A stretch of 64,000 nucleotides of DNA from Schaalia odontolytica (GCF_024584435.1 NZ_CP102197.1:2108001-2172000), one strand, 5' to 3'. Positions 53,664-62,864 are shown, numbered from the stretch's first letter. Numbers and translations are program-made. Notes: generated by a model from the letters alone, not told the origin.

Positions 53664-54182
53664 ATGTCGTTCGAAATCGGTCAGACGGTTGTCTACCCGC
53701 ACCACGGTGCTGCCACGATTGAAGAGGTCATGACGCGCACCATTCGCGGTGAAGAGCGCACCTACCTGAAGCTGCGTGTCAACCAGGGGGACCTCGAGAT
53801 TCAGGTCCCCGCAGAGAACGTCGACATGGTCGGCGTACGCGACATTGTTGACGAGGACGGACTCGAGGAGGTCCTCTCCGTCCTGCGCGCCCCCTACGTT
53901 GAGGAACCCACGAACTGGTCTCGCCGCTTCAAGGCGAACCAGGAGAAGATTGCCACGGGTGACATCGTGAAGGTCGCCGAAGTCGTGCGCGACCTGACTC
54001 GCCGCGATGATCTGAAGAAGCTGTCCACGGGCGAGAAGCGCATGCTGACGAAGGCCCGCTCCATCCTGACCTCCGAGCTCGCCCTCGCCCGCAACATCGA
54101 GAAGGCCGTGGCGGCCGAGCGGCTTGATTCCGTTCTCGCCGAGGGGCGCATCGAGATCGAGGACGATGCCCTTGCCCAGTGA
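53664..54182 (+). CDS. carD: CarD-family transcription regulator
   Basis: 172 residues from ATG 53664 with CAGGAG at 53651-53656. N-terminal RNA-polymerase-interaction domain ([40 protein letters not shown]) and a helical DNA-binding part ([33 protein letters not shown]). CarD binds RNA polymerase and stabilises open complexes at many promoters. Its end overlaps the ispD start, the common actinobacterial pair. Confidence 0.95.
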   Translation: MSFEIGQTVVYPHHGAATIEEVMTRTIRGEERTYLKLRVNQGDLEIQVPAENVDMVGVRDIVDEDGLEEVLSVLRAPYVEEPTNWSRRFKANQEKIATGDIVKVAEVVRDLTRRDDLKKLSTGEKRMLTKARSILTSELALARNIEKAVAAERLDSVLAEGRIEIEDDALAQ

Positions 54183-54882
54183 GGTGCGCGCGGTCCTCAC
54201 GGCCGCGGGGTCCGGATCTCGTCTCGGCTGCGAGTGCCCCAAAGCCCTCGTCGAATTGTCGGGTCGCCCCCTTGTGTGGTGGGCGGCCCGAGGCCTACGC
54301 GCCGGGGGAGTGGGCGCGATCGTCGTGACGGCCCCGGCCTCGTCGATCGAGGAGTTTCGCAGCGCCCTGTCCGATATCGACGACCTCACCGTCGTCGCCG
54401 GCTCCGATCGCTCGCGTCAGGAATCCGTGGCCCTCGGCCTGACTGCGCTCGGGAAGTGCGAGCCGGACTCGATCGTCCTCGTGCACGACGCGGCCCGGCC
54501 TTTGACGCCCCCCGAGGTGACGCGCCGCGTCATCGGCGCTGTGCGCGGCGGGGCGAGGGCCGTCATCCCCGTCCTTCCCGTCACCGACACTCTCAAGACC
54601 GTGGACGCCTCTGGCGCGGTCGTCGGCACGCCTCGCCGCTCCGACATGGTCGCCGTGCAGACTCCGCAGGGCTTCCGCTGGGACGTCCTCATTCGCGCGC
54701 ACGAGGCGGGCGCCTCCCTCGGTGCGGACGAGGCGGCTGCTGCCACGGACGACGCCGGCCTCGTCGAGGCCATCGGAGGTTCCGTTCAGACCGTTGCCGG
54801 AGATGAGCTCTCCCTGAAGGTCACGCGCCCCCTCGACCTGGCCATCGCGCGCCTCCTCGCCGACGCGGAGGCCCACCCCTAG
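54166..54882 (+). CDS. ispD: 2-C-methyl-D-erythritol 4-phosphate cytidylyltransferase
   Basis: 238 residues from ATG 54166, overlapping carD by 17 bases. Motif [23 protein letters not shown] (nucleotide loop and Lys), [22 protein letters not shown] and a C-terminal [12 protein letters not shown]. It makes CDP-methylerythritol in the MEP isoprenoid pathway. In Actinobacteria ispF usually follows; here the next gene is on the other strand and overlaps the ispD end by four bases, so ispF has been lost from or moved away from this spot. Confidence 0.92.
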   Translation: MPLPSEVRAVLTAAGSGSRLGCECPKALVELSGRPLVWWAARGLRAGGVGAIVVTAPASSIEEFRSALSDIDDLTVVAGSDRSRQESVALGLTALGKCEPDSIVLVHDAARPLTPPEVTRRVIGAVRGGARAVIPVLPVTDTLKTVDASGAVVGTPRRSDMVAVQTPQGFRWDVLIRAHEAGASLGADEAAAATDDAGLVEAIGGSVQTVAGDELSLKVTRPLDLAIARLLADAEAHP

Positions 54883-55703
54883 AACCTGGGCGGAGCGCTG
54901 CCGCGCAGGATGGCTCGCACGACCGCGACGCCGTCCCTAGTGGCGAGCACGTCGCGCTGGTCGGCGTTGGCAACGAAGTAGCGCATGATGCGCTCCAGAG
55001 CCACAAAGGATAATCCCAGATCCGTCAAAAGCAGGCGAGAGATGCCCTTCTCGCCGTCTGCCTCCCAGTGAAGATCGGTGACCCCCGCGCGGGTCGTCCC
55101 CATGTAGGGCGCTGCAGCCCAGTCTGTCATGATAAGGCTGGGAGAAAGAGTTGGGTTCGCGACGATGACTCCGGCCGGGTGAAGAGCGATCCTCTGGCGT
55201 TTAAATTTCTCTGGTTGAGGGAAAAAGACGGTTGGTTGCTTGAGGAACAAGGAGCCGAGCATAAAGACTGTGCCGACGGATAGGGCAAATCCGTGTTTGG
55301 GACTCGATGAGAACGCAAGCGGAATGAGGGAAATGACAATACCGCTGATCCCCCACGCGAATCCGGCGGAACGTAGGCGCGCGACGGTGGTGTCCGCGAT
55401 GAGCTCGATCTCGCAGACCACGCGCTCGTCGTCGTACCTGGCGAAGACAATCCGTGGCTCACGCATGGGGGAGCGGGCATACGCGATGGCGGTGGGAACG
55501 AAGCAGATGAGAACGATAAGCGCAATGGCGAGGCTGTGGACCAGCATGCGTGGGGCGTTTCCCTGTGCCACGAGAACAATGAGGGGGATCGTAGCGGCGA
55601 TACCGAGGGCGTACAGGAGGACCGACACGCCCCATGCCCGCCGTCTGATGACGTCCGCCTGGTGGGGATCCAGCGGCCGTCTTACGAAGCGCAGAGCAAT
55701 CAT
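54879..55703 (-). CDS. Polytopic membrane protein, candidate immunity protein 2
   Basis: 274 residues from ATG 55703, overlapping the previous stop as ATGA. About four hydrophobic segments (SVLLYALGIAATIPLIVLVA, MLVHSLAIALIVLICFVPTAIAYA, GFAWGISGIVISLIPLAF, LSVGTVFMLGSLFL) and a cytoplasmic C-terminal part. Shares with the next gene a closing motif of the type ER-I-x-x-x-F ... DQRDVLATRDG, so the two are distant paralogs. No named family recognised. Last of five coupled genes; position after a channel-like WXG protein suggests immunity. Confidence 0.7.
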   Translation of the reverse strand: MIALRFVRRPLDPHQADVIRRRAWGVSVLLYALGIAATIPLIVLVAQGNAPRMLVHSLAIALIVLICFVPTAIAYARSPMREPRIVFARYDDERVVCEIELIADTTVARLRSAGFAWGISGIVISLIPLAFSSSPKHGFALSVGTVFMLGSLFLKQPTVFFPQPEKFKRQRIALHPAGVIVANPTLSPSLIMTDWAAAPYMGTTRAGVTDLHWEADGEKGISRLLLTDLGLSFVALERIMRYFVANADQRDVLATRDGVAVVRAILRGSAPPRF

Positions 55704-56488
55704 GCCGAGCCTCCCGCTGTGATGATCTCGGCGACGAGGTCGATGCCCCCTGGGGTCCCAAGGATCGCGCGGTCTTCAGGGTGGGTGTTGAAGTGATTAA
55801 TGATCCGCTTAAGCTGCCAGAATCGTAGGGGTAACCCCATCGTGTCGAGGCGCAACGTACCCTTGATGTCGCGAGCGGATACATGTAGCAGGTTGTAGCT
55901 GTCGTAGGTTGTCTTCACCTGCTTGATGCCCTCGATGCGCGGCTGCTTGTCCCACGGGATTGTGGTGGCGACATCGCTCAGGAGTGGATGAATTCCCAGG
56001 TGGGTGGGCGTGAGGGTGATGATGGGTGAGTGGTGGATGTTGGACGGCCGATATGGCGTTCGCCGGAGCAGAACATAACCCAAGAAAGAAAACGAGATGC
56101 CGAGGACGATGCCGCCTACGCTGTCGGGTCGAAGCACGTAGAAGACGATAGCCGCAGGTCCCCATGTCGCGACGGCGATCATGAACACGTAGCTGAGCCG
56201 AATGGCCGTGAGGGTGGGATAAACTGCCACCCCTCCCTCATCAATGTGAACCGTTGGGCCCCTGTGGTCGAGCCACAGTCGATGTAATCCGAGGCCGGTC
56301 ACCAGGAGCGTACCGAGCAATGAGTAGAACGTCAACAACATGGTGATGCTCATTGAGACGTATCTGCTCAGGAAAACACCGATGCCAGTGGACGCAGCAA
56401 GCACGCATGCAACCTTGATCCAATTGCTCGCTCTACTCTGATTCTCATCCACTTCAGACGTGTCGATCAGACGTGCCGCAGTCACCAC
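55700..56488 (-). CDS. Polytopic membrane protein, candidate immunity protein 1
   Basis: 262 residues from GTG 56488, overlapping the effector-like gene by seven bases. Four to five hydrophobic segments in the first 150 residues (VACVLAASTGIGVFLS, ITMLLTFYSLLGTLLVTGL, YVFMIAVATWGPAAIVFYVL, GIVLGISFSFLGYVLL). A soluble C-terminal part contains ITLTPTHLGIHPLL, IPWD and RIINHFNTHPEDRAILGTPGG, the last matching the following gene. Function not recognised. Membrane immunity to the upstream glycine-zipper protein is a testable idea. Confidence 0.7.
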   Translation of the reverse strand: MVTAARLIDTSEVDENQSRASNWIKVACVLAASTGIGVFLSRYVSMSITMLLTFYSLLGTLLVTGLGLHRLWLDHRGPTVHIDEGGVAVYPTLTAIRLSYVFMIAVATWGPAAIVFYVLRPDSVGGIVLGISFSFLGYVLLRRTPYRPSNIHHSPIITLTPTHLGIHPLLSDVATTIPWDKQPRIEGIKQVKTTYDSYNLLHVSARDIKGTLRLDTMGLPLRFWQLKRIINHFNTHPEDRAILGTPGGIDLVAEIITAGGSA

Positions 56489-57678
56489 GATTCTCCAAAC
56501 ATGTAGTAGGGGAGGTGCGCAACAACGGCTTCGGCCCGTTCCCGGTACTCAAGAGGAACTTCTTCGTAGATTGAATTCAACCCCTGCTCTGTTAGCAATG
56601 AAGCTCCGAGAGCGGCCCCCACGCCTGCTAATCCTCCTATCACTGTTCCCACTCCGGGGCTAATCGCTGTTCCGGCAAGCGCCCCCGCTGCAGCTTCGCT
56701 TACGAGTCCTCCTGCGACTGTGCCAGCGACAAGACCCGCTGTGCCGGTAACGGCCGTTTGTGCAGGCGTATCGGATGTGACGACTTCGTAGCCTAAGCTT
56801 GCGACACCCACGGCAGTAGCGGCTTTAGCTAGTTTCGAACCTATTCCACGCATGCTTCCTAAACTATCGTCACTTGCGGAATTCAGCTTCTTAAGTGCAG
56901 CCTCAGAAATTGCTGCTGACAGGAGTTTCGAGCCTCTAGATTGGTCGGCAAGTGCTGACAAAGATAGAGTGTCGATCATAGAAGCGTAAGAAGCTGTTGC
57001 ACTATCCCATGCAGTTACTGTCGCATCGGGAAGATATTGCCAAGGACTTCGAGTGTACTCAAGGAGACCGCTCCCGACTGCGCGAGCAAAAACGAGCGCT
57101 GCGCATTCCTGTTGCACCGCACGCAGGTTGTTGAGTGTCCATTGTTCAAGATCATCCCGGACCTCCTGAACCCGAGTAGCTAGCGCATTGAAGATCTCGT
57201 GTTGACGTAGAAGAGAAAATTTTCCGTCCGCACTTCCCATCGCAACGCCAATTGTCGGCTGTTCATTAGCTTCCGGGTTTGCATAACATGTGTCAATTGT
57301 TGGTTCTGGAATGGGTGCAGGGCGCAATATGTCATACTTATCGACGATACGAAGACCTACATACTCTGCCTTTCCGCGAATTGTCTCCATGTCCCTGTAG
57401 TGATAATCGAGTTGCTGAGCATAAGCGCGCAGAACCTCGTAGGCAGAGTAGATTCTTTGCTCGAACTGACTGACCTTTGAGCCCATGTTGACCGTTGCGT
57501 CATCATATCGAGATGCCGCTTCGCCCGACCATGAATAAGAATTTACACGTAGCTTGCTTTTGAACTGACTCGAAAGCCCCTCAATACACTCGTAGATTTC
57601 ATATATCTGCGCCGCTGCTGCGCGGATGCTCTCTGGATCACCGTAGATGCGAGTGTCGATTGTTTCTTCGTCCGTCAT
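56482..57678 (-). CDS. WXG-domain protein with glycine-zipper C-terminus (putative type VII toxin)
   Basis: 398 residues from ATG 57678, overlapping the preceding stop as ATGA. Residues 10-110 are a helix-turn-helix WXG100-like domain with WSG at 50-52 (NSYSWSGEAASRYDD) and a long second helix. Middle residues about 120-310 are helical, no known domain. Residues about 318-375 are a Gly/Ala-rich hydrophobic stretch with G-x3-G spacing (GTAGLVAGTVAGG, GTVIGGLAGVGAALGA), the pattern of pore-forming glycine zippers. No signal peptide. N-terminal secretion domain plus membrane-active C-terminus resembles Staphylococcus TspA-like LXG toxins in plan, not in detectable sequence. Clearly AT-richer than flanking genes. 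Confidence 0.75.
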   Translation of the reverse strand: MTDEETIDTRIYGDPESIRAAAAQIYEIYECIEGLSSQFKSKLRVNSYSWSGEAASRYDDATVNMGSKVSQFEQRIYSAYEVLRAYAQQLDYHYRDMETIRGKAEYVGLRIVDKYDILRPAPIPEPTIDTCYANPEANEQPTIGVAMGSADGKFSLLRQHEIFNALATRVQEVRDDLEQWTLNNLRAVQQECAALVFARAVGSGLLEYTRSPWQYLPDATVTAWDSATASYASMIDTLSLSALADQSRGSKLLSAAISEAALKKLNSASDDSLGSMRGIGSKLAKAATAVGVASLGYEVVTSDTPAQTAVTGTAGLVAGTVAGGLVSEAAAGALAGTAISPGVGTVIGGLAGVGAALGASLLTEQGLNSIYEEVPLEYRERAEAVVAHLPYYMFGESW

Positions 57679-57980
57679 GACTGCGCCTGTTCTGCGATGG
57701 TGGCGAATGCTGCCGCAGCTTCTTCCTCGTTTTGTTCAAATGCAGAGATAAGTTCTGACAGATTGTCTCTTGTGTCGCGTAGCATCAGCGTTAGAGTGCT
57801 CGCGTCTGCCGATAATGATCCCAACATCTCGGCAATAATGAGTGTTCCAATCCCTCCGTCTACCTCGGTAGGCATTTTTGGAGCGAGGTTCTCGAGACCA
57901 GCTGCTGCTATTTCGTATGATTGCTTCAGATCCTTGAGATAGTCGCTGGTACTTACTTTAAGGTCGGCGCTCACTTGCAC
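57675..57980 (-). CDS. Small helical ESAT-6-like partner protein
   Basis: 101 residues from GTG 57980 (GTG 57974 is an alternative). All-helical prediction: SADLKVSTSDYLKDLKQSYE, a central loop (PKMPTEVDGG), then LTLMLRDTRDNLSELISAFE and an acidic/Ala end. Size and position directly before a WXG-domain protein match the small chaperone-like helpers (Lap/WXG) that pair with LXG-type toxins. It lacks a strict WxG. Overlaps its upstream neighbour by 23 bases and the effector gene by four. Confidence 0.72.
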   Translation of the reverse strand: MQVSADLKVSTSDYLKDLKQSYEIAAAGLENLAPKMPTEVDGGIGTLIIAEMLGSLSADASTLTLMLRDTRDNLSELISAFEQNEEEAAAAFATIAEQAQS

Positions 57981-58266
57981 TCATATTTCTTACTAAGTCG
58001 CTCACGAAATGATCGACAACTAGGTGTGTGTATCCCGTTTCTTCTTTAACCAGTGAGAGTCGGGAAGTTTCGATAACAGCCCAAGGTTGCTCATCGCCGA
58101 GGGCGTCAAGGAGCCTGTCGAGGGCAGTGTAGGCAAGAAGTATCTTCTCGTGCTCTGTGCCTTCGGCAATCGACACTTGGACCATCCCCTCATTATCCAG
58201 CCATACGGGGATATAGAGGTAAGGAGGTGCTACATCGGGGTGGGTGTTAACGGACATCTCTGCCAT
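57958..58266 (-). CDS. SAV_915/SseB-like small protein
   Basis: 102 residues; ATG 58266, with ATG 58257 as alternative. Sequence YLYIPVWLDNEGMVQVSIAEG, a helix with ALDRLLDALG, then QPWAVIETSRL resembles the SAV_915/SseB N-terminal fold, which is frequent next to secretion genes of Actinobacteria. First gene of the five-gene overlapping run, so its promoter lies between 58267 and the divergent MFS gene at 58421. Function unknown; the assignment rests on pattern only. Confidence 0.62.
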   Translation of the reverse strand: MAEMSVNTHPDVAPPYLYIPVWLDNEGMVQVSIAEGTEHEKILLAYTALDRLLDALGDEQPWAVIETSRLSLVKEETGYTHLVVDHFVSDLVRNMSASERRP

Positions 58267-58420
58267 GGAGGCAGCATATGACTTGTGGTCAGGGCGCGCT
58301 GGCGGTTCCCCGGCCTCGTTCCCGGGGCGGCCCGAAGAGAGCGTGAAACGCGAAACGTGGTAGTTTCACCCTGGACGCACACGCGCCGCCGAGAACTCCC
58401 ACCGAAGGAGCCCAGACCTC

Positions 58421-59770
58421 ATGAGCACCTCGACCTCCTCCACCCGCCGCGTCATCACGCGCAAAGTCATCGACTGGGCGGCGTGGGACTGGGGCAGCGC
58501 CGCCTTCAACGCGGTCGCCACGACCTTCGTGTTCACGACCTACCTGACCAGCGACGGTGTCTTCACCGACTCGGGAACGGCCTCGTCCATGCTCAGCAAC
58601 GGCATGACGATCGCCGGCCTGTTCATCGCCCTGCTCGCCCCCATCACGGGTCAGCGCGCCGACCGGCGAGGCCGAGGCGGCGTCTGGCTCGGATGGTTCA
58701 CGGGCGCCGTCGTCGTGTGCATGCTCGCCATGTACTTCGTCCACCCGGAATCGGTCCTGGGGGCCAACGGCGCGCTCATGCTCGGAATCGCGCTCCTCGG
58801 GCTCGGCAACGTGTTCTTCGAGTTCGCGTCCGTCAACTACAACGCGATGCTCAACCACCTCGGGGAGAAGGAAGACCGAGGCAAGATCTCCGGCTTCGGC
58901 TGGGCAGCCGGATACATCGGCGGCATCGTCCTGCTGCTCATCCTCTACGTCGGGCTCATCGGCGTGAACCTCGCGCACGTGCCCACCGACTCCCACCTGA
59001 ACATCCGCATCTCGATGGTCATCGCAGCCCTGTGGCTCGGCGGCTTCGCGCTCCCCGTCATCCTGAACCCGCCGCTGCCCAAGAACCCGCAGAGCGGCCC
59101 GAGCCACGAGAACATCCTCGAATCCTACAAGCTGCTGTGGCACACCGTGCGCACCCTCAAGCGCGAGGCCCCCCACACCCTGTTCTTCCTCGTCGCCTCC
59201 GCCGTGTTCCGCGACGGGCTGGCCGGCGTCTTCACCTTCGGGGCCGTCCTGGCCAAGACCGCCTTCGGCTTCAGCGCCAGCGACGTCATGCTCTTCGCGA
59301 TCGCCGCCAACATCGTCGCAGGCCTGGCGACCGTCGCCTTCGGGTGGGTCGACGACAAGATCGGACCAAAGAAGGTCATCATCCTGTCCCTATCCGCCAT
59401 GGTCGTCGCCGGATTCGGTGTCTTCTTCCTCCACTCCAACGGGCCCCTCGTCTTTTGGACCCTCGGCCTGATCCTCTGCGTCTTCGTCGGTCCCACGCAG
59501 TCGGCGTCGCGCTCGTTCCTCTCTCGCATCATCCCCGCGGGACGCGAAGGCGAGGTCTTCGGCCTCTACGCCACCACCGGTCGCGCCGTGTCCTTCATGG
59601 CGCCCGCCATGTACAGCCTCTTCCTCGCCATCGGCGCGGCCCTCACGCCGAGCGGGCAGGACTACACCTACTGGGGCATCCTCGGCATCATGCTGATCCT
59701 CGCCGTCGGACTTGCCCTGACGATCCCCGTCAAGGCACACCGCGCGACCCTGGACCACATGGAGAACTGA
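58421..59770 (+). CDS. UMF1/MFS-type transporter
   Basis: 449 residues from ATG 58421 with CCGAAGGAG upstream. Twelve hydrophobic segments. Start VIDWAAWDWGSAAFNAVATTFVFTTYLT, then PITGQRADRRGRGG (MFS loop), LGLGNVFFEFASVNYNAMLNHLGE and GKISGFGWAAGYIGG are typical of the UMF1/Atg22-like group. Such proteins export amino acids or related small molecules in fungi; bacterial substrates are unknown. Monocistronic, ended by a bidirectional hairpin. Confidence 0.9.
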   Translation: MSTSTSSTRRVITRKVIDWAAWDWGSAAFNAVATTFVFTTYLTSDGVFTDSGTASSMLSNGMTIAGLFIALLAPITGQRADRRGRGGVWLGWFTGAVVVCMLAMYFVHPESVLGANGALMLGIALLGLGNVFFEFASVNYNAMLNHLGEKEDRGKISGFGWAAGYIGGIVLLLILYVGLIGVNLAHVPTDSHLNIRISMVIAALWLGGFALPVILNPPLPKNPQSGPSHENILESYKLLWHTVRTLKREAPHTLFFLVASAVFRDGLAGVFTFGAVLAKTAFGFSASDVMLFAIAANIVAGLATVAFGWVDDKIGPKKVIILSLSAMVVAGFGVFFLHSNGPLVFWTLGLILCVFVGPTQSASRSFLSRIIPAGREGEVFGLYATTGRAVSFMAPAMYSLFLAIGAALTPSGQDYTYWGILGIMLILAVGLALTIPVKAHRATLDHMEN

Positions 59771-59805
59771 GCTCTGTGACGAGGCGCCCGCGCCCGCAAG
59801 CGATA

Positions 59806-59844
59806 CGTCCCCGGCATCCGAGTGAGTCTCGGACGTCGGGGACG
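59806..59844. terminator. Bidirectional terminator between MFS and propeller genes
   Basis: Arms 59806-59822 and 59828-59844 (CGTCCCCGGCATCCGAG against CTCGGACGTCGGGGACG) pair with two mismatches; AATCC/GATCC with a short T pair outside. Confidence 0.75.
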
Positions 59845-59861
59845 ATCCTTTGCCCTTCCGC

Positions 59862-61286
59862 CTAGTGGGTGTCGGGCGTGAAGGCAACGATCGCGCCGGC
59901 GCGAGCCCCGACGAGCAAGTCGTCGTAGACCCACACGAAGTTCGTCGCCTCGTTCATGACCGGCGACACGTACGTCATCGGATCCTCCGCGTTGAAGAAG
60001 AACGAGTCCGTGGGGCTGCCTGAGTAGCCCTGGATGTACAGTGCCTTGCCATCGGAGCTGGCGCGCACCTGAGCGACGGACCATCCCTCGCCCCCTCGAG
60101 TTTCACGGAATGACTCGCCGGGGTTGAGCGTGAGGTTCTTCCCGTTGCTGAGAGTGAGCGACAGGATGTAGCCGTTTGCATCCTTGGAATAGACGCGCTC
60201 CAGGGCGCCAGACGTCCACTGGGCGTTGCCCTGCGTCAAGAAAGAGCCGACGTCTGCCACGTCCGGGACCTCACGGTCGGTCGTTGGGAACCTGTCGAGG
60301 TCCCAACCGGCGTTGAACGTGCCGACAACCTGGCCTGCGGTGTTGTAGGCGATGGTTTCCTTCTCTCCGGCCACGAGGAGTCCATCTCCTGCCAGCGTGA
60401 CCCTGGAGCTTGAAGGGCAGAGCCCGGAGGGGGCCTCCCCGAGCGTCGTGAGTGCGCCCGTGGTCGGGTTGATGACCTGCGGGGCAAAGTGAGCCTCGTC
60501 GACGGGGACGACCACGGCCTTGTCCGTACCGCTGCTGATGACGGCCGTCGTGGGCTTCGTGAGCCCCGAGTGGGCAAGGCCCGCGCGGCGCTGGGGCGAG
60601 GTCTGTGTGGACCACAGTGTCGTCCACTCTCCCGACTCGTGGGACCATCCGGAGCACGAGCTGAAGGTGTCGCAGGTGACGAGGACGCCGTCTGCCACCC
60701 CCATCGGGAGGTCGGAGCCCCAGGGCGCCTGCGTCTGCTCGCCGGTCGACCGATCGACGATGATGTCGCTGAGCAGAATCTCGTCCTGGGTCGAGACGGA
60801 GGATGGGAACGCCTCGGCGCGAATCCGGGACGGCAGCGGTCCGGTCGTGCTCCACTGTGCGACCGGCTCGGCCCCTGAGACGTCGTAGGCGGACACGGTG
60901 ACCACCGCGTCGGCGCCGCTTCCGTAGGACAGCGCGTACAGGGTCGAGCCCTCGGCGATCAACTGCGCGGGCAGGAGAGCGTCGCTGGCGGGCAGGGTCC
61001 AAGCCGTCGCGATGCCCGAGGCCCACGAGCTGGAGAGCTCGCCCGTGTTGGTGGCCTGTCCGTGGTAGCCGATCGCGTCCGGCTGCGCCGTCTGTTCCGG
61101 GCCGGTGATGTGCGGAGGCGGGGTCGCCGTCGGGCCGGGGAGCTGGAGGGCGCTGGTGCCGAGCGAGAAGGTGAGGGAGGTGGCGAGGACCGCGAGGAAA
61201 GTGACGCCGACCACGAAGGCGCGTGTCGCTCGAGAAGGTTTGGGTGTCGGGAGGGAGTTCCTGTACCGGGGGGCGTTGGTGCTCAC
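59862..61286 (-). CDS. Membrane-anchored beta-propeller-like protein, paralog A
   Basis: 474 residues from GTG 61286. Basic N-terminus, one membrane helix (AFVVGVTFLAVLATSLTFSL), then an extracellular part rich in short beta strands with motifs such as STLYALSYG, AYDVSGAEPVAQW, DIIVDRSTGEQ and VINPTTGALT that look like WD/PQQ-type blades. A Cys pair in VTCDTFSSCSGW and WASGIATAWTLP near the start are kept in the two neighbouring paralogs. No family recognised. Could be a surface adhesin or sensor. Transcribed with paralog B upstream (36-base gap). Confidence 0.78.
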   Translation of the reverse strand: MSTNAPRYRNSLPTPKPSRATRAFVVGVTFLAVLATSLTFSLGTSALQLPGPTATPPPHITGPEQTAQPDAIGYHGQATNTGELSSSWASGIATAWTLPASDALLPAQLIAEGSTLYALSYGSGADAVVTVSAYDVSGAEPVAQWSTTGPLPSRIRAEAFPSSVSTQDEILLSDIIVDRSTGEQTQAPWGSDLPMGVADGVLVTCDTFSSCSGWSHESGEWTTLWSTQTSPQRRAGLAHSGLTKPTTAVISSGTDKAVVVPVDEAHFAPQVINPTTGALTTLGEAPSGLCPSSSRVTLAGDGLLVAGEKETIAYNTAGQVVGTFNAGWDLDRFPTTDREVPDVADVGSFLTQGNAQWTSGALERVYSKDANGYILSLTLSNGKNLTLNPGESFRETRGGEGWSVAQVRASSDGKALYIQGYSGSPTDSFFFNAEDPMTYVSPVMNEATNFVWVYDDLLVGARAGAIVAFTPDTH

Positions 61287-61322
61287 GGGCTATACCTTTT
61301 CTGTCGTTGGTCGGGCAGGAGT

Positions 61323-62789
61323 TTACGAGGCCTTCGGGGTGAACGCCACGATGCCGTCGATCGTCACGCCGATGGCCAGGTCGTCGAACACCCACGAGAG
61401 TTCTTCGGCGTCGCGAAACTCCTCCGATCCGTGCCCCTGACCGCTCGCCGTGTCGAAGAAGAACCTGTTGCCCCTGTTGGCGTGATCGACGGACTCGACG
61501 TACACGACCGACGTGTCGGTGCTGGCGCGGACCTCGGAGGGCCAGAACGTGCTGACGTCGTAATGCTGGTCATTGTTCCCGGCGTCAAGAGTAAAGGGCG
61601 GGCGTCCGTCGCTCGGCGTCACCGTGAGGCTAAAGGGGAAGCCGGCCACCGCCTTTGTCGGGGCGGTGACCGTCGCGTTCGACCATGCAGGGTGGGCGCC
61701 GCTCAGGAAGTCTCCGAGTTCGGCCGTCGTAGGCAAGCGTCCGTCGCGTGTTGGTATTCTCTTCATCTGCTTGTAGGACTGGGTGCCCGTGATGAAGCCG
61801 TCGGCGTCGTAGGTGACGAAGAGGTCATCGTTGAGGGCCAGGATCCCATCGCTGGTGATAACAAACGACATAACGTTGTTCTGTCTGTCCCTGAAGGGGC
61901 TCACAGATCCTACGTCCGTGACCTGCCCGGTTCGCGGATCGAGGAGCTGTGCCGCATGCGTCTGCGAATCGACCGGCAGGACGACCGACTCGTGCTCTCC
62001 GGTACCGATGATGGGTGTATCGGGGTAGGTGAGCTTGGTTAACGTGGACATGCCCCGTTGGCTGGCAGTGGTTGTTTCCCACTGGCGCACCCACGACGAG
62101 GCCTCCTGCGTCCAGCCCGAGCACGCTCGTTTGTTATCGCAGGCCACGACGACGCCGTCAACGGCCGCGAGCGCCTCCGATCCCTCCCAGGGAGCCGAGG
62201 ACTGCGCCCCCGACGCCTTGTTGACGACGATGCTGCCGACGATGAACTGGTCTTCGTAGGACACGAAGCTGGGCCGCCCGAGCGAGTTGGGAAGGGTGCC
62301 CGTCGTGCGCCACAGCTCGCGCGGCTGCTCGGAGGAGATGTCGAAGGCCGCGGCAGTGACCTGGTGGGTGGAGCGATCGGGGTCTTCGAAGAGGGCATAC
62401 AGTGTGGTGCCCTCCACGGTCGTGAGTGCCCGCGGCCCGTACTTCGTGGACGGGAAAGGGATCCTCCACGCCGTTTCGACGCCCGAGGCCCAGGCGGGGG
62501 AGATCGCTCCCGTGCTCGTCGCGGACCCCGAGTACCCGATGGTGGGCATCGTGGTGTATGAACGCTGATCGTCCGGCTGTGAGGGTGAGGGCACGAGTCG
62601 GTGAAAGAAGCCGATGGCGGCGACGACGGCGACGACGGACAGGAGCCCCATGAGAAGGACCGGCTTCACGCGACTCGTCGGGCGAGGCGGGGGCGTACCG
62701 ATCAAAGTGGCGGCGCGCGCCGCGCTCAGTGAGTGCGTGCCTTCCTCGCGCGCGGGAACGTCGGTGCCCGTGTGATCGTCATTGGTCAT
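61323..62789 (-). CDS. Membrane-anchored beta-propeller-like protein, paralog B
   Basis: 488 residues from ATG 62789. Cytoplasmic N-terminus with PPPRPTSRVK, membrane helix (VLLMGLLSVVAVVAAIGFF), then the same blade-rich exterior as paralog A: ISPAWASGVETAWRIP, TLYALFEDP, IVVNKASGAQ, VACDNKRACSGW and the closing WVFDDLAIGVTIDGIVAFTPKAS. Similar length, moderate divergence. Start is 75 bases from paralog C, probably the same operon. Confidence 0.78.
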   Translation of the reverse strand: MTNDDHTGTDVPAREEGTHSLSAARAATLIGTPPPRPTSRVKPVLLMGLLSVVAVVAAIGFFHRLVPSPSQPDDQRSYTTMPTIGYSGSATSTGAISPAWASGVETAWRIPFPSTKYGPRALTTVEGTTLYALFEDPDRSTHQVTAAAFDISSEQPRELWRTTGTLPNSLGRPSFVSYEDQFIVGSIVVNKASGAQSSAPWEGSEALAAVDGVVVACDNKRACSGWTQEASSWVRQWETTTASQRGMSTLTKLTYPDTPIIGTGEHESVVLPVDSQTHAAQLLDPRTGQVTDVGSVSPFRDRQNNVMSFVITSDGILALNDDLFVTYDADGFITGTQSYKQMKRIPTRDGRLPTTAELGDFLSGAHPAWSNATVTAPTKAVAGFPFSLTVTPSDGRPPFTLDAGNNDQHYDVSTFWPSEVRASTDTSVVYVESVDHANRGNRFFFDTASGQGHGSEEFRDAEELSWVFDDLAIGVTIDGIVAFTPKAS

Positions 62790-62864
62790 GAGTAGTTTCT
62801 ATCACATGACAGTGCCGGTGTTAGCCGGATGGTGACCTCGGGAGGACGCCGAGGCGCGAGCGTC

